From JAQIBY01 sp964418565 (GTDB taxonomy: Bacteria; Bacteroidota; Bacteroidia; Bacteroidales; ML635J-15): a DNA stretch of 15,125 bases. The position numbers and the translations under genes are program-made. The notes beneath the pieces were generated by a model, which worked only from the letters and a program-made list of their open reading frames with translations, was not told the DNA's origin and made no database searches. Positions 6,151 to 14,443 of the stretch are shown here, in pieces. The stretch lies in assembly GCA_964418565.1 (NCBI GenBank), contig CAYQMB010000070.1, forward strand, positions 1 through 15,125, read 5' to 3'. The first letter of the stretch is position 1. Each line of letters begins with the position of its first letter.

Positions 6151-6831
6151 ATGAAAGTAAACCGTGAAACCGAATTTTTAAATTTTGACTTGTTCAAAAA
6201 TTTAAACGAGCAAGATGTGAAAACCATACATTCTGATCTGATTTTCCGGGTTCGCATGTTTAAAGCCGGGGAGTTGATTGCCTCCCGTGGTGAGAGAATC
6301 GAAAGCCTCATGATATTGATGTCCGGTACCATACAGGCAGAAATGCAGGAACCGGGAGCCAACGACCTTCGCATCGAAACCATTCATCCCGGTCGTATGG
6401 TAGCCCCGGCATTTTTGTTTGGAAAAAACAATACCATTCCTGTTAGCATCAGCGCAGCTAAAGCATGCAGCGTGATGTATATTCACAAAAATGACTTATT
6501 GAACCTCTTCCAGAAAAATCAGCAGGTAATGCTGAATTTCCTGAACACGCTTTCCGGTCGCGGACAGTTCCTGGCTCAGAAAATCCATTTTTTAACCTTC
6601 AAAGATCTGAAACAAAAACTGGCTGAATATATCCTCACCCGAAGTGGCGATACCTACAAAAGCATTGAACTTGATATGACACAGGATGAATTGGCACGTC
6701 TGTTTGGTGTGGCTCGTACGTCCCTGATTCGTGCCATAAACGTACTGGAGGAGGAGCACATAATTACCCTTGAAAAACGCGTTATCACCATACACGATAA
6801 AAAAGCGCTGAATGACATGCTTCATGTCTGA
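6151..6831 (+). CDS. Crp/Fnr-family transcriptional regulator (226 aa)
   Basis: A cytoplasmic DNA-binding regulator. Residues about 13-125 form the cyclic-nucleotide-binding-type beta-roll, including the turn around G48-E49 and the LMILMSGTIQAEM strand pair (53-65). A long dimerisation helix follows (about 125-145). The C-terminal winged helix-turn-helix (about 150-215) has MTQDELARLFGVARTSLIRA as its core (176-195). The only cysteine is C106, so it lacks the N-terminal Fe-S cysteines of FNR. Key cAMP-binding residues of CRP are not evident, so the signal is more likely a gas, redox molecule, heme or unknown ligand, as in several Bacteroidales Crp/Fnr proteins. The length is normal for the family. 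The stop codon overlaps a possible ATG of the next gene. I cannot tell which promoters it controls; the palindrome at 1060 is one candidate. Confidence 0.9.
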   Translation: MKVNRETEFLNFDLFKNLNEQDVKTIHSDLIFRVRMFKAGELIASRGERIESLMILMSGTIQAEMQEPGANDLRIETIHPGRMVAPAFLFGKNNTIPVSISAAKACSVMYIHKNDLLNLFQKNQQVMLNFLNTLSGRGQFLAQKIHFLTFKDLKQKLAEYILTRSGDTYKSIELDMTQDELARLFGVARTSLIRAINVLEEEHIITLEKRVITIHDKKALNDMLHV

Positions 6832-6872
6832 TGAAACCGGGCATTTTTGATTTTTGGTCTCTGGGAGATTTT

Positions 6873-8186
6873 ATGTATCTTCATGCGAAAACAAAAATAC
6901 CTGGTATGCTGCAATACATCAATGAGAATCCGCAACGATACATTTCTGATCAGGCCTGGGATAAGATGCTTGAATCCATGAATGAGTTTAACCTGAGGCT
7001 GCACGATGGAAAGGCTCAGGGAAGTGAATTCCTCGGCTGGGTAGATTTGCCCGCCAATGCCTTGAAATCTGTTGATGAAGATTATAAAAAAGCGATGGAC
7101 TTGTTTGCAGATAAAGAGGCTGTGGTTTGTGTAGGAATCGGAGGATCATACCTCGGAACCCGCGCAGTACTATCTGCTTTGCAAACGCCATTTTCCAATG
7201 CACAACCCGAAATGCTTTATGCCGGACATCAATTGGATGAAGCTTATCATGATGATCTGTTGAAATATCTGAGAAATAAGGACTTTGGCATTATTGTTAT
7301 CAGTAAATCAGGAACCACCACCGAACCTGCTGTGGCTTTCAGACTTTTGAAAAATCTCTTAAAAGAGCAGGGGAAAGGGGATGAACTGAAAAAACACATC
7401 ATTGCCATCACCGATGCAAAAAAAGGTGCTTTGCGCAGCCTGGCTGATGAGCTGGATTTGGTTTCTTATGTGGTTCCTGATGATGTGGGTGGACGTTTCT
7501 CGGTGCTTACTCCGGTTGGCCTTGTGCCTTTGGCTGTTGCAGGTGTGGATTTGCAGGCATTACTCGAGGGTGCCAGAGATATGTCCGAATTGGTTTCTTA
7601 CCGACAGCTTCCGGGACGTAATCCGGCTGTGCAGTATGCGGCTTTTCGTAAACTGATGTGGGACAGTAAGAAATCTGTGGAAATTCTGGCCAATACACTG
7701 CCCTCCCTGAGCTATGTTGCAGAATGGTGGAAGCAACTCTTTGGTGAAAGTGAAGGGAAAGAACACAAAGGTCTCCTTCCGGCAAACATCAACATGACAA
7801 GCGATTTGCATTCTCTGGGACAGTTTATACAGGAAGGAAATCCAATGTTTTTTGAGACCTTTCTTAAGGTAAAATCATCTGATCGCAACCTGAAAATCCC
7901 GCGTGAGGTTGCCAACCTGGACAACCTGAATTACCTGGCCGGCAAAAGCATGGATTATATTAATCAAAAAGCAGCAGAAGGTACACAAAAGGCTCATGCT
8001 GATGGCGCTGTCCCGGTATCTGAAATCATCATCGATAAAATGGATGAATACCACCTGGGACAGTTACTGTATTTCTTTGAAAAAGCCTGTGGTATGAGTG
8101 CCTATTCGCTTGGCGTTAATCCGTTTGACCAGCCCGGCGTGGAAGCTTATAAATCCAACATGTTCACATTGCTTGGTAAAAAATAG
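6873..8186 (+). CDS. pgi: Glucose-6-phosphate isomerase
   Basis: Interconverts glucose 6-phosphate and fructose 6-phosphate in glycolysis/gluconeogenesis, in the cytoplasm. Numbered from the ATG at 6873 (437 aa), the SIS fold shows GIGGSYLG (88-95) and ISKSGTTTE (143-151). Family signature 1 is DVGGRFSVLTPVG (204-216) and signature 2 ends DQPGVEAYK (419-427). Putative catalytic residues are E292, H313 and K427, spaced 21 and 114 apart as in bacterial enzymes. Start choice: an in-frame ATG at 6831 overlaps the preceding TGA by 1 nt and would add 14 residues (451 aa), with no good ribosome site seen. The ATG at 6873 has GGGAG 5 nt upstream and gives the more usual N-terminus. Its place directly behind the Crp/Fnr gene suggests co-transcription. 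It ends 3 nt from the convergent aminotransferase gene. Confidence 0.96.
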   Translation: MYLHAKTKIPGMLQYINENPQRYISDQAWDKMLESMNEFNLRLHDGKAQGSEFLGWVDLPANALKSVDEDYKKAMDLFADKEAVVCVGIGGSYLGTRAVLSALQTPFSNAQPEMLYAGHQLDEAYHDDLLKYLRNKDFGIIVISKSGTTTEPAVAFRLLKNLLKEQGKGDELKKHIIAITDAKKGALRSLADELDLVSYVVPDDVGGRFSVLTPVGLVPLAVAGVDLQALLEGARDMSELVSYRQLPGRNPAVQYAAFRKLMWDSKKSVEILANTLPSLSYVAEWWKQLFGESEGKEHKGLLPANINMTSDLHSLGQFIQEGNPMFFETFLKVKSSDRNLKIPREVANLDNLNYLAGKSMDYINQKAAEGTQKAHADGAVPVSEIIIDKMDEYHLGQLLYFFEKACGMSAYSLGVNPFDQPGVEAYKSNMFTLLGKK

Positions 8187-8189
8187 ATG

Positions 8190-9317
8190 TTACCGGAAGG
8201 AGGCTGCATGCAGGCTGACCTTTTTAAGCCCTTCCAGCAATTCTTCCTGTGGCCGGGCAATGTTGATCCGGATAAAATTCCGGTAATCATCTCCAAAATG
8301 TTCTCCGGGAATAACGGCTGTTTTGTGCTTGTCATACAGGCTTTTGGCAAATGTTACACTGTCAGGACAGCCTGAGGGAAGCTGTGTCCAGATAAAATAG
8401 CCACCATCTGCAGGGGGAATCTTAAAGCCTGCATGTTGAAGCATTTTGCTGCCGGCATGGAAATTTCCACGTATTTTCTCCCGCGTTTCTTTCACATAGC
8501 TTGATTTTTGAGCACTTGTTTCCATGAAATCAGCAAGTGCCGCCTGTAGCACGGATGGTGTTGACAATCCTGTGTAATCATGAATGTCACTGATGGCATC
8601 AAAACGGGTAGGATGACAGAAAAAATAACCTATGCGCCAGCCGGTGATGCTGTACAGTTTTGAAAAGGAGTTGATGTAATACACGTATTCATGAAAATCT
8701 GCAAACGGATAATATGGGGCTTCGTTGAAATAAAGCTTGTCATACACGGCGTCAATAAGCAAATGACACCGGTATGTTTTGCTTAATTCAATCAAGCTGT
8801 CAAAAGAAGGTTTATCCAGACTGTTTCCGTATGGATTGCCTGGCGTATTGGCAAAAAACACATCCGGTTGATACCTGTCAAAAAACGCCTGCAGACGTTG
8901 GGGCAGGTTACCGTCTTTGTTGTCCATATCCAGACTCTGAAATTCATCGCCATGGATGCGCGGCAGATGAAGGTAGGATTCATACACAGGCGAAAAGGCT
9001 GCAGCTTTGAGTTTGCTTTTGTCCCGGTGAAAACTCATGTATAGCAAGTGGATAGCCTCAGTACCACCATTGGTTACCATCAGTTTATGCTGTTCGGGTT
9101 GAAGTTTGCCATCATACATAGTGTAAATATGCTCCCTTAACTGATGATTGCCTGTTCCCGGTGCGTATTGATGCACTTCTTTTACGGCATGCCGCTGTAA
9201 AGCTGCCTGTAAGTCTTCTGGTGGTTGGAACCCGGGTATTCCCTGGGCCAGATTAATGCCTCCGTATTGTTTTACCAGATTCGAAAAATAGGATATCCAG
9301 GATTGATGCGCTGCCAT
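8190..9317 (-). CDS. PLP-dependent aminotransferase, methionine-aminotransferase-like (375 aa)
   Basis: A class I/II fold-type I aminotransferase. INLAQGIPGFQPP (21-33) and HQYAPGTGNHQLRE (49-62) resemble YbdL-type methionine/kynurenine aminotransferases that act on amino and 2-oxo acids. The PLP pocket is visible: NTPGNPYG (157-164, N161), D189, Y192 and the Schiff-base lysine K220 in INSFSKLYSITGWRIGY (215-231). R350 in NFIRIN is the likely substrate-carboxylate arginine. The longer reading frame opens with TTG at 9380. I prefer the ATG at 9317, because the family N-terminus begins there and a promoter-like TATCTTTG lies at 9333-9340, downstream of the TTG. It is on the same strand as the glycosyltransferase upstream (85-nt gap), and its 3' end converges on pgi. 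Exact substrate uncertain. Confidence 0.92.
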   Translation of the reverse strand: MAAHQSWISYFSNLVKQYGGINLAQGIPGFQPPEDLQAALQRHAVKEVHQYAPGTGNHQLREHIYTMYDGKLQPEQHKLMVTNGGTEAIHLLYMSFHRDKSKLKAAAFSPVYESYLHLPRIHGDEFQSLDMDNKDGNLPQRLQAFFDRYQPDVFFANTPGNPYGNSLDKPSFDSLIELSKTYRCHLLIDAVYDKLYFNEAPYYPFADFHEYVYYINSFSKLYSITGWRIGYFFCHPTRFDAISDIHDYTGLSTPSVLQAALADFMETSAQKSSYVKETREKIRGNFHAGSKMLQHAGFKIPPADGGYFIWTQLPSGCPDSVTFAKSLYDKHKTAVIPGEHFGDDYRNFIRINIARPQEELLEGLKKVSLHAASFR

Positions 9318-9332
9318 ATTATTCTTTTTATG

Positions 9333-9340
9333 CAAAGATA
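9333..9340 (-). promoter_or_regulatory. Bacteroidetes -7 box before the aminotransferase
   Basis: TATCTTTG on the minus strand is a perfect TAnnTTTG match about 15 nt before the ATG at 9317. I find no TTTG at the right spacing upstream, so the promoter is incomplete by consensus. If used, the leader would be only about 10 nt. Confidence 0.4.
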
Positions 9341-9402
9341 AAAATATGCCTCTAAATTCGGGACAGGAAAAGCGGGACAATCATTTGCCTGCTGTGCGGA
9401 AA

Positions 9403-10524
9403 TTATATTTTTTTGCTGAGTTCCAGTATGCTTTCAGCCAGATTTTCCCAACTCATCTCGGCTTTCAGTTTACGGATGTTTTCACGGTAACCACTATCGG
9501 TGTTGTCAGTGAGGAAATCATGTATGCCCTGAACCAGGGCTTCGCTGTTGACTTCGGGAATAACTTTCCCTGTGTCATTATCTGCAATCAGTTCTTTCAG
9601 TCCACCTACATCCGTTGCAATAACAGGGAGTTCAAAATGCAGGGAAATGGATGTGATACCGCTTTGAGTGGCAGACCGGTAAGGAAGAACGCATGCATCA
9701 GCAGCCGAGAAAAACAAAGGAACTTCATCATCACCGATGTAGCGGACAAACTTGTGAATACGATCTTTATTCGGATTTGCATCTATCTGCTCCTGATATG
9801 GATCAAAGCTGCCGTAACAATCCCCGGCAATTACCAACTGAAAGTTGTCATCCAGTCTGGCAAAAGCGTCAAGTAAAATATCCAAACCTTTGTATTTACG
9901 GATAAACCCGAAGAACAAGAGCGTTTTCTTGTCCGTGTCAAGTCCCAGTTTTTCCTGAGCCTCAGTTTTGTCAATGGCTTTGCCGAAATGATCGTAAAGC
10001 GGATGCCGGTGAAATATATATGTGGCATCCGGTTTAAATTTCAGTAAATCCTTTTCCACAGAGCGTGACATCACTACGAAAGCATCAGCACGTTTAAGAA
10101 AGTACTTTGTGAAAGGTTTGTCGATGATGCGTTTTTCATGTGGAATTACATTATCCAGTATGGCGATGCGTTTTGAGCGTCCTGCCAGTTTACCGGAAAC
10201 ATATCCCAGTGACGGGCCAAAAAACGGCATCCAGAAACGTGTAATGAGCAGATCGGGCGGGTTTTTACGCATATGCCTGGCTGTTTTTATCCAGCTAAAC
10301 GGGTTGATGCTGTCAAGCATGCGGGTGTTGGCTATGGCATCGGCATTGTCCGATTCGGGGACATACTGCGATTTTCCCGGAAACAGAAAATCCGGATACT
10401 GACGTGTGAAATTAATGCCGGAAACATCGTGTCCCTTGGCTTCAAATGCCCGGTATAAATCTGCATTAAACTGAGCTATTCCGCCACGATACGGGTAAAG
10501 GGTAGATAAAAAGGTGATTTTCAT
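9403..10524 (-). CDS. Group 1 (GT4-type) glycosyltransferase (373 aa)
   Basis: Transfers a sugar from a nucleotide-sugar donor, probably onto an envelope glycan or glycolipid at the inner face of the cytoplasmic membrane. GT-B fold: the N-terminal domain begins MKITFLSTLYPYRGGIAQFN (1-20), with the glycine-rich acceptor loop. The C-terminal domain has LLFFGFIRKYKGLDILLDAF (202-221), LVIAGD (230-235), an SAADACVLPY strand (273-282) and QSG (287-289) ahead of FELPVIATDVGGLKE (297-311). In the usual EX7E motif the first Glu is Gln here, which I recognise as common in this subgroup. The open frame extends to a TTG at 10551, but the ATG at 10524 is the natural start. It follows the barrel-like protein gene by 30 nt and is probably read from the promoter at 11249. 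Acceptor and donor unknown. Confidence 0.93.
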   Translation of the reverse strand: MKITFLSTLYPYRGGIAQFNADLYRAFEAKGHDVSGINFTRQYPDFLFPGKSQYVPESDNADAIANTRMLDSINPFSWIKTARHMRKNPPDLLITRFWMPFFGPSLGYVSGKLAGRSKRIAILDNVIPHEKRIIDKPFTKYFLKRADAFVVMSRSVEKDLLKFKPDATYIFHRHPLYDHFGKAIDKTEAQEKLGLDTDKKTLLFFGFIRKYKGLDILLDAFARLDDNFQLVIAGDCYGSFDPYQEQIDANPNKDRIHKFVRYIGDDEVPLFFSAADACVLPYRSATQSGITSISLHFELPVIATDVGGLKELIADNDTGKVIPEVNSEALVQGIHDFLTDNTDSGYRENIRKLKAEMSWENLAESILELSKKI

Positions 10525-10554
10525 GATGAAATCGTCGTTAGAAAGGTGCAAACA

Positions 10555-11208
10555 TCAGTACATAAACGGGTGACTTCCGTAAAACCCCGGCATGTATCCG
10601 TTGCCAAAAGAATAAGGGTTTCTTCCATGCATAAACTGGTTGTACGGCATGGCATCACCAAAATTAAAATCAGCGCTGATGTGTGTTTTCTCACCAATCT
10701 TATAATCAAAGCCAAAATGTCCCCGTTTCAGAGGTTCGTTTTCCCTTCCGGGGATGAACGTCATGGATGCACCACCACGGATGTTTAAATTCTGATTTAC
10801 CTGATACGCTCCGCTTGCATACATCTGGTAGGTAGCCATTTTTTCGAAATATGAGTCAGATTGTGATTCCGGAAGGCTCATGCTCATCATGTTGCCATAG
10901 CTGAAACTTGTTCCAACAGTCATACTGAATTTTCCGGGCGGTTGTATACGTACTGATGGAGCAAAATAACTGTTCATCATTGGTGTGCCACCGAAAGATG
11001 ATATTGAACTTCCGATATTGAGCTGCGGGTGCAGGCTTAATCTGTCATTGGTGAATGCAGAGGATGCTTCTGTGTTTCCGTTTTCTGCCGGGACATCAAG
11101 CGTGGAAGTGTCGGAGGGTGCCTGATAATAACGATCTGCTTGTCCGTAGGCAAGTGTGCCCAAAAGCAGGATCAATATGCTTATGTAAATATGTTTCATA
11201 TGCTGCAT
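10555..11208 (-). CDS. Small outer-membrane-beta-barrel-like exported protein (217 aa)
   Basis: Signal peptide in residues 1-23 (hydrophobic core ISILILLLGTLAYG, then Q). The ATG at 11199 (residue 4) is an equally good start. From about residue 55 on, alternating short beta strands rich in Gly, Ser, Tyr, Phe and Met dominate, for example LNIGSSISSFGG, KFSMTVGTSFSYG, ATYQMYASGAYQV, NLNIRGGASMTFIP, KRGHFGFDYKIG and HISADFNFGD, spaced as in small porin-like barrels. The C-terminus is Gly/Tyr/Pro/Met/His-rich (NPYSFGNGYMPGFYGSHPFMY). No specific family is recognised. A consensus promoter precedes it and a glycosyltransferase gene follows 30 nt later, suggesting an envelope role. Confidence 0.7.
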   Translation of the reverse strand: MQHMKHIYISILILLLGTLAYGQADRYYQAPSDTSTLDVPAENGNTEASSAFTNDRLSLHPQLNIGSSISSFGGTPMMNSYFAPSVRIQPPGKFSMTVGTSFSYGNMMSMSLPESQSDSYFEKMATYQMYASGAYQVNQNLNIRGGASMTFIPGRENEPLKRGHFGFDYKIGEKTHISADFNFGDAMPYNQFMHGRNPYSFGNGYMPGFYGSHPFMY

Positions 11209-11248
11209 AATAAACGCTGTACAATCATTATGTGTTCATAATCCAGGT

Positions 11249-11279
11249 CAAATTTAATGATTTTACCCGGTTTTTCAAA
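11249..11279 (-). promoter_or_regulatory. Full consensus Bacteroidetes promoter
   Basis: On the minus strand TTTG (11279-11276) is followed by exactly 19 nt and TAAATTTG (11256-11249), an exact match to TTTG-N19-TAnnTTTG. The start site would be near 11243, giving a leader of about 35-45 nt before the barrel-like protein gene. This is the best promoter in the window. Confidence 0.75.
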
Positions 11280-11378
11280 TGAAACCTTGTATCCGCAAAG
11301 GGATATCCTGGTTTTATAAAATCATTTCCGTATTTGAGTGTAGAACGTTAATATTAACAATTATTGTATGTAGTAAGT

Positions 11379-12290
11379 TTAATAATCCCGGCGTTTAAAT
11401 TTTTTTTCCGCTGGTTTTATTTTTTTGATGATCATGCCAAAAAGCAATGCATTAAAGAAGGTGAATGCTCCGTATACAACTGCAGGTATGGCCATTTCAT
11501 GATTGCCTAAAAAAGCGGCACTTCCGGCAATGGTAATGGCCAGGGCGGAGTTCTGTATGCCTACTTCAACCGACAATGTGATTTGTTTTTGCAAGTCAAG
11601 CCCAAACCATCGCCCCATCAGGTAACCGGTTGACATCCCCAGTACGTTCATTGCAAAAACCCAGGGAGCAATTTTCAGATACTCGCTTATGGGAGTCATG
11701 CTGCCGTTTTCGCCATTTTTTTCGAAAATCACAAAACTATACACTACAGCCAGCAAAATAGTAGTGAAATATTTTAAATACGATTCGATTTTTTTTGCTG
11801 TCAGACGGTTTTTGTGACGAATCAGCATGCCAATGCCCACCGGAACCAGAATCATAACAAATACCTTCAGCATCATATCGCTGACGGGCATGTCAACAAA
11901 GGCGGCGGTATCAGTAAAATGCCACAATGAAAAATAAACAATGGCCGGAAGGGTTACAAGAATTAAAATCGAATTAACCGATGTCAGGGAAACGGACAGG
12001 GAAACGCTGCCTTTCAGAAAATAGGTTATCAGGTTGGATACAGCACCACCGGGGCAGGCAGCAATGATCATGATTCCCACTTTTAACTCCGGAGAGAGGC
12101 CGGATATGCTTGCAATACCAAAAGCAATAAGCGGTAAAACAATCATTTGCGCCGCAAGGCCTATGAAAACCTGCCGGGGGTGTTTGATGATGTTTTTAAA
12201 ATCACGGATATACAGTGTCAGACCAAGGGTAAACATGATGATGGCTATCACCACTGGCAGAAAATATGTCGAAACGATTCCGGATTGCAT
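11379..12290 (-). CDS. Bile acid:sodium symporter (BASS) family transporter (303 aa)
   Basis: An inner-membrane secondary transporter, probably sodium-coupled, for an organic anion or small acid. About nine to ten hydrophobic segments span the protein. BASS hallmarks are present: ACPGGAVSNLITYFLKG (78-94) in the first crossover region and EVGIQNSALA (242-251) in the second, where E, Q and N line the sodium sites. The C-terminus is strongly basic (KKIKPAEKKFKRRDY), consistent with a cytoplasmic end. The length is normal. Substrate cannot be read from sequence: bacterial members carry bile acids, pantoate, pyruvate or other monocarboxylates. The universal-stress-like gene lies 77 nt upstream. 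A -7-like TACTTTAG (12312-12319) with TTTG 22 nt further up may serve as its own promoter. Confidence 0.93.
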   Translation of the reverse strand: MQSGIVSTYFLPVVIAIIMFTLGLTLYIRDFKNIIKHPRQVFIGLAAQMIVLPLIAFGIASISGLSPELKVGIMIIAACPGGAVSNLITYFLKGSVSLSVSLTSVNSILILVTLPAIVYFSLWHFTDTAAFVDMPVSDMMLKVFVMILVPVGIGMLIRHKNRLTAKKIESYLKYFTTILLAVVYSFVIFEKNGENGSMTPISEYLKIAPWVFAMNVLGMSTGYLMGRWFGLDLQKQITLSVEVGIQNSALAITIAGSAAFLGNHEMAIPAVVYGAFTFFNALLFGMIIKKIKPAEKKFKRRDY

Positions 12291-12367
12291 AATGTCGTTT
12301 AAAAATCCATGCTAAAGTACAGATATTTTCAGTTTTTAAAACAAATCCACACAAAATTTTACCGCAA

Positions 12368-13174
12368 TCAGGTGCAGGGGATGTAAAGCTTATCGCCCGG
12401 ATTGATGCAAAAAACAGGGGTGCCTGCCTTGTTTGCAAGCAAATAACTGTCCTGATCACCAAGCAGCCGCTCGAAAAATCCTGGTTGACGGCTGAGGTGC
12501 AGGCAATGTATATCGGTATTTTTCAGGGCATATTTATCGGCAGCAAAGGCTTTAACTGTATCCTTCTCTATGTCTACAGTAAGTCCGTGGTTGCTCCAGA
12601 ACTTTTTGGCAAATGAGGCATTGTGATGAACACCATCTTCATCCGAAAGGGGAACAATCATTTTAATGGTCAATTCCATTTTTTTCGATAGATGTGCAGC
12701 CCAGGGAGTCACCGATTTCTGCGCTTTGCGGTAATTTATTGCGACACTTATGCTGCCCGGTTTGTTAAACTGATTGTTCTCGGGAATAACCAGGGCAGGG
12801 ATGCGAGAGCGACGAAGCATTTTTAAAAGGGTAGTACATCCCAGAAACTGTACATCCCGGCGTTTATGCACAGGGATAAGCATGAATAGTGCATCCCGCT
12901 CTTCTGCCAGTTGGCTGATAAGGCTGCAATTGCAACCCTCACGGATGAAGTTTTCACCTTCAGTTGCCCCGCTTGATTTCCGGAAATCATTCATGGCTTT
13001 GAGTATAGATGCATCCTTTATGGATTTTCCCATCACCAAATCAGTGTTATGGTCTCGCACAAAAAGCAAATCAACAGGAACCTTGAACGCAGTGTGAATA
13101 TGATTAACCCACTGCTGCAGATTGTCTGTCAGCTCTGTGAAATCAAGATAGCAAAGTATGGGCTGCTTGTTCAT
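12368..13174 (-). CDS. Tandem universal-stress-like protein (268 aa)
   Basis: A cytoplasmic protein of two Usp-like alpha/beta halves. Half 1 (about 5-132) opens with PILCYLDFTEL and closes with the RRSRIPALVIPEN strand (121-133). Half 2 (about 139-258) opens with GSISVAINYRKA and closes with LLANKAGTPVFCINPG (245-260). The glycine motif for ATP binding (G-x2-G-x9-G-S/T) is absent from both halves, so it is probably a non-ATP-binding member. The start at 13174 (MNKQPILC) fits the family better than the ATG at 13213, which would add 13 unlikely residues. The BASS transporter gene follows on the same strand. Usp proteins respond to stress or stationary phase in general; nothing here shows a specific role. 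Confidence 0.75.
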   Translation of the reverse strand: MNKQPILCYLDFTELTDNLQQWVNHIHTAFKVPVDLLFVRDHNTDLVMGKSIKDASILKAMNDFRKSSGATEGENFIREGCNCSLISQLAEERDALFMLIPVHKRRDVQFLGCTTLLKMLRRSRIPALVIPENNQFNKPGSISVAINYRKAQKSVTPWAAHLSKKMELTIKMIVPLSDEDGVHHNASFAKKFWSNHGLTVDIEKDTVKAFAADKYALKNTDIHCLHLSRQPGFFERLLGDQDSYLLANKAGTPVFCINPGDKLYIPCT

Positions 13175-13331
13175 AAAGGTAAAATTACTGCCTTTTTTTG
13201 TTTTGTGAAACATTTAGTAAACAAATTCGTCGGCTTTTATTTAAAATCAGGCCTGTTTAAGCCCATAATCATTGTTGATTATATGTCATTTTGATGTAAT
13301 GATAGCCTGAAAACAAATCATGGCTTCATTT

Positions 13332-13363
13332 TTTGTTATTAAATCAGGAAAAATGTAATTTCA
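13332..13363 (+). promoter_or_regulatory. Candidate promoter of the lipoprotein gene
   Basis: TTTG (13332-13335), 20 nt, then TAATTTCA (13356-13363). The -33 box and spacing are good, and the -7 box misses two consensus bases. It would give a leader of about 18 nt before the ATG at 13387. Confidence 0.35.
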
Positions 13364-13386
13364 TACCAGAAATCAAAAAAAATAAT

Positions 13387-14319
13387 ATGAAAACAGTATT
13401 GTGGATAAGTGCGACAGTTTGTATGCTGCTTGCTGCATGCAATTCAGGACAGGAAAATGCAACTGAGAATGAGGAAAATTCAGTAAAATCTGAAACTGAA
13501 GAAGTCAGTAAAACCATTGAGAACCCAAAATCCAAAACACCCAATGGCATTTCAGCCTGGCCTGATGATGTGCAGGAAGGAGAGGAGTATAAAGTGACAG
13601 CCTATTTTGAAAGGGTTGTGGCCGGTACGGATGGTGCGATTTTTATATTTGTTGACCCGGAAGGAAACGAGTATGAACTATGGGAAGAGGGCGATTTTAC
13701 AAGCGGCCTGAAGTTTACACGCGAACTGCCACCCAATAAACCGGTTGACAAATACAAAAACCAATGGCATGAACTTGTTTTTCAGATTCGTGAGCGTAGC
13801 TTTTATGACGGCGGTACAGGAGAAACCAATGTGAAACTTGTGCCGGTGGTGAAATCATTTAAAAAGCTTGATGAAGAAGACACAAAACTGAATGCTGTTG
13901 ATGGCATTGTTGATTATCAGGATGTTAAGCCGGGGGATGTTATTGAAGGTCATACCGTTAAATCAAAAGACTATGAAACAGGCCACAGTTGGCGAATTAC
14001 GTTTTCTGATGCCTTTGAAGTGAGTGGAAATGTTTATCAGAATCAAATGTCTGACCAGTACGAAATGAAAGTTAACCCGGATGAATTGCCGGAAACCAGT
14101 ATTCTGGTTGATGGCAAAGAATACAACATGTACAAACGGTTGATTATTGCCACACATAAGGATTTTTCTTCCTTGCTATCTGATGATGTCAAAAATCAAC
14201 TTGAAGCAGGGGGAGAACCTAAAGTGAGCCTGAAAGTGGAAAACCTGGTCATTGGGCATACTGTGGATAAAAGCCGATTCAACACAGGATTGGTCGAACT
14301 TATACAGGTTGTAAATTGA
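13387..14319 (+). CDS. Lipoprotein of unknown function (310 aa)
   Basis: A lipoprotein signal peptide with lipobox LAAC ends at C18, so the protein should be lipid-anchored in the envelope. The open frame extends to a TTG at 13333, but the ATG at 13387 starts exactly at the signal peptide. Residues 19-55 are a Glu/Asn/Ser-rich acidic linker. The remainder is a soluble, strand-rich domain with many acidic and basic residues, including EGEEYKVTAYFERV (64-77) and AIFIFVDPEGNEYELWE (84-100), reminiscent of OB-like beta strands. A later half starts with VDYQDVKPGDVIEGHTV. I recognise no family or catalytic motif. It is divergent from the universal-stress-like gene, and a flavodiiron gene follows 124 nt later on the same strand. 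Confidence 0.8.
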   Translation: MKTVLWISATVCMLLAACNSGQENATENEENSVKSETEEVSKTIENPKSKTPNGISAWPDDVQEGEEYKVTAYFERVVAGTDGAIFIFVDPEGNEYELWEEGDFTSGLKFTRELPPNKPVDKYKNQWHELVFQIRERSFYDGGTGETNVKLVPVVKSFKKLDEEDTKLNAVDGIVDYQDVKPGDVIEGHTVKSKDYETGHSWRITFSDAFEVSGNVYQNQMSDQYEMKVNPDELPETSILVDGKEYNMYKRLIIATHKDFSSLLSDDVKNQLEAGGEPKVSLKVENLVIGHTVDKSRFNTGLVELIQVVN

Positions 14320-14443
14320 ACTTAACCGGCTTTTTGTGTTGTTGATGGAATAACCCACAGGTTTAACAAAAAATCAAGACAGAATCTGAAGATTTTTTCC
14401 GAAATTCGCATTAGATTTATTATATCGAAAAATAAGACATATT

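Noticed and set aside
6151..6831. A classical oxygen-sensing FNR protein
   Set aside because: There is only one cysteine (C106) and no N-terminal cysteine cluster, so a [4Fe-4S] FNR mechanism is not supported.
7402..7924. Several open frames of 70-92 codons within pgi
   Set aside because: They overlap conserved signature regions of glucose-6-phosphate isomerase in other frames.
9346..9876. A 176-aa plus-strand open frame antisense to the glycosyltransferase
   Set aside because: The glycosyltransferase frame has recognisable family motifs throughout, while the antisense product shows no coherent domain or start signal.
11347..11358. Perfect 12-bp palindrome GTTAATATTAAC after the BASS transporter gene
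   Set aside because: It is entirely AT-dominated in AT-rich intergenic DNA, has no partner elsewhere and no U-run, so chance is a sufficient explanation.
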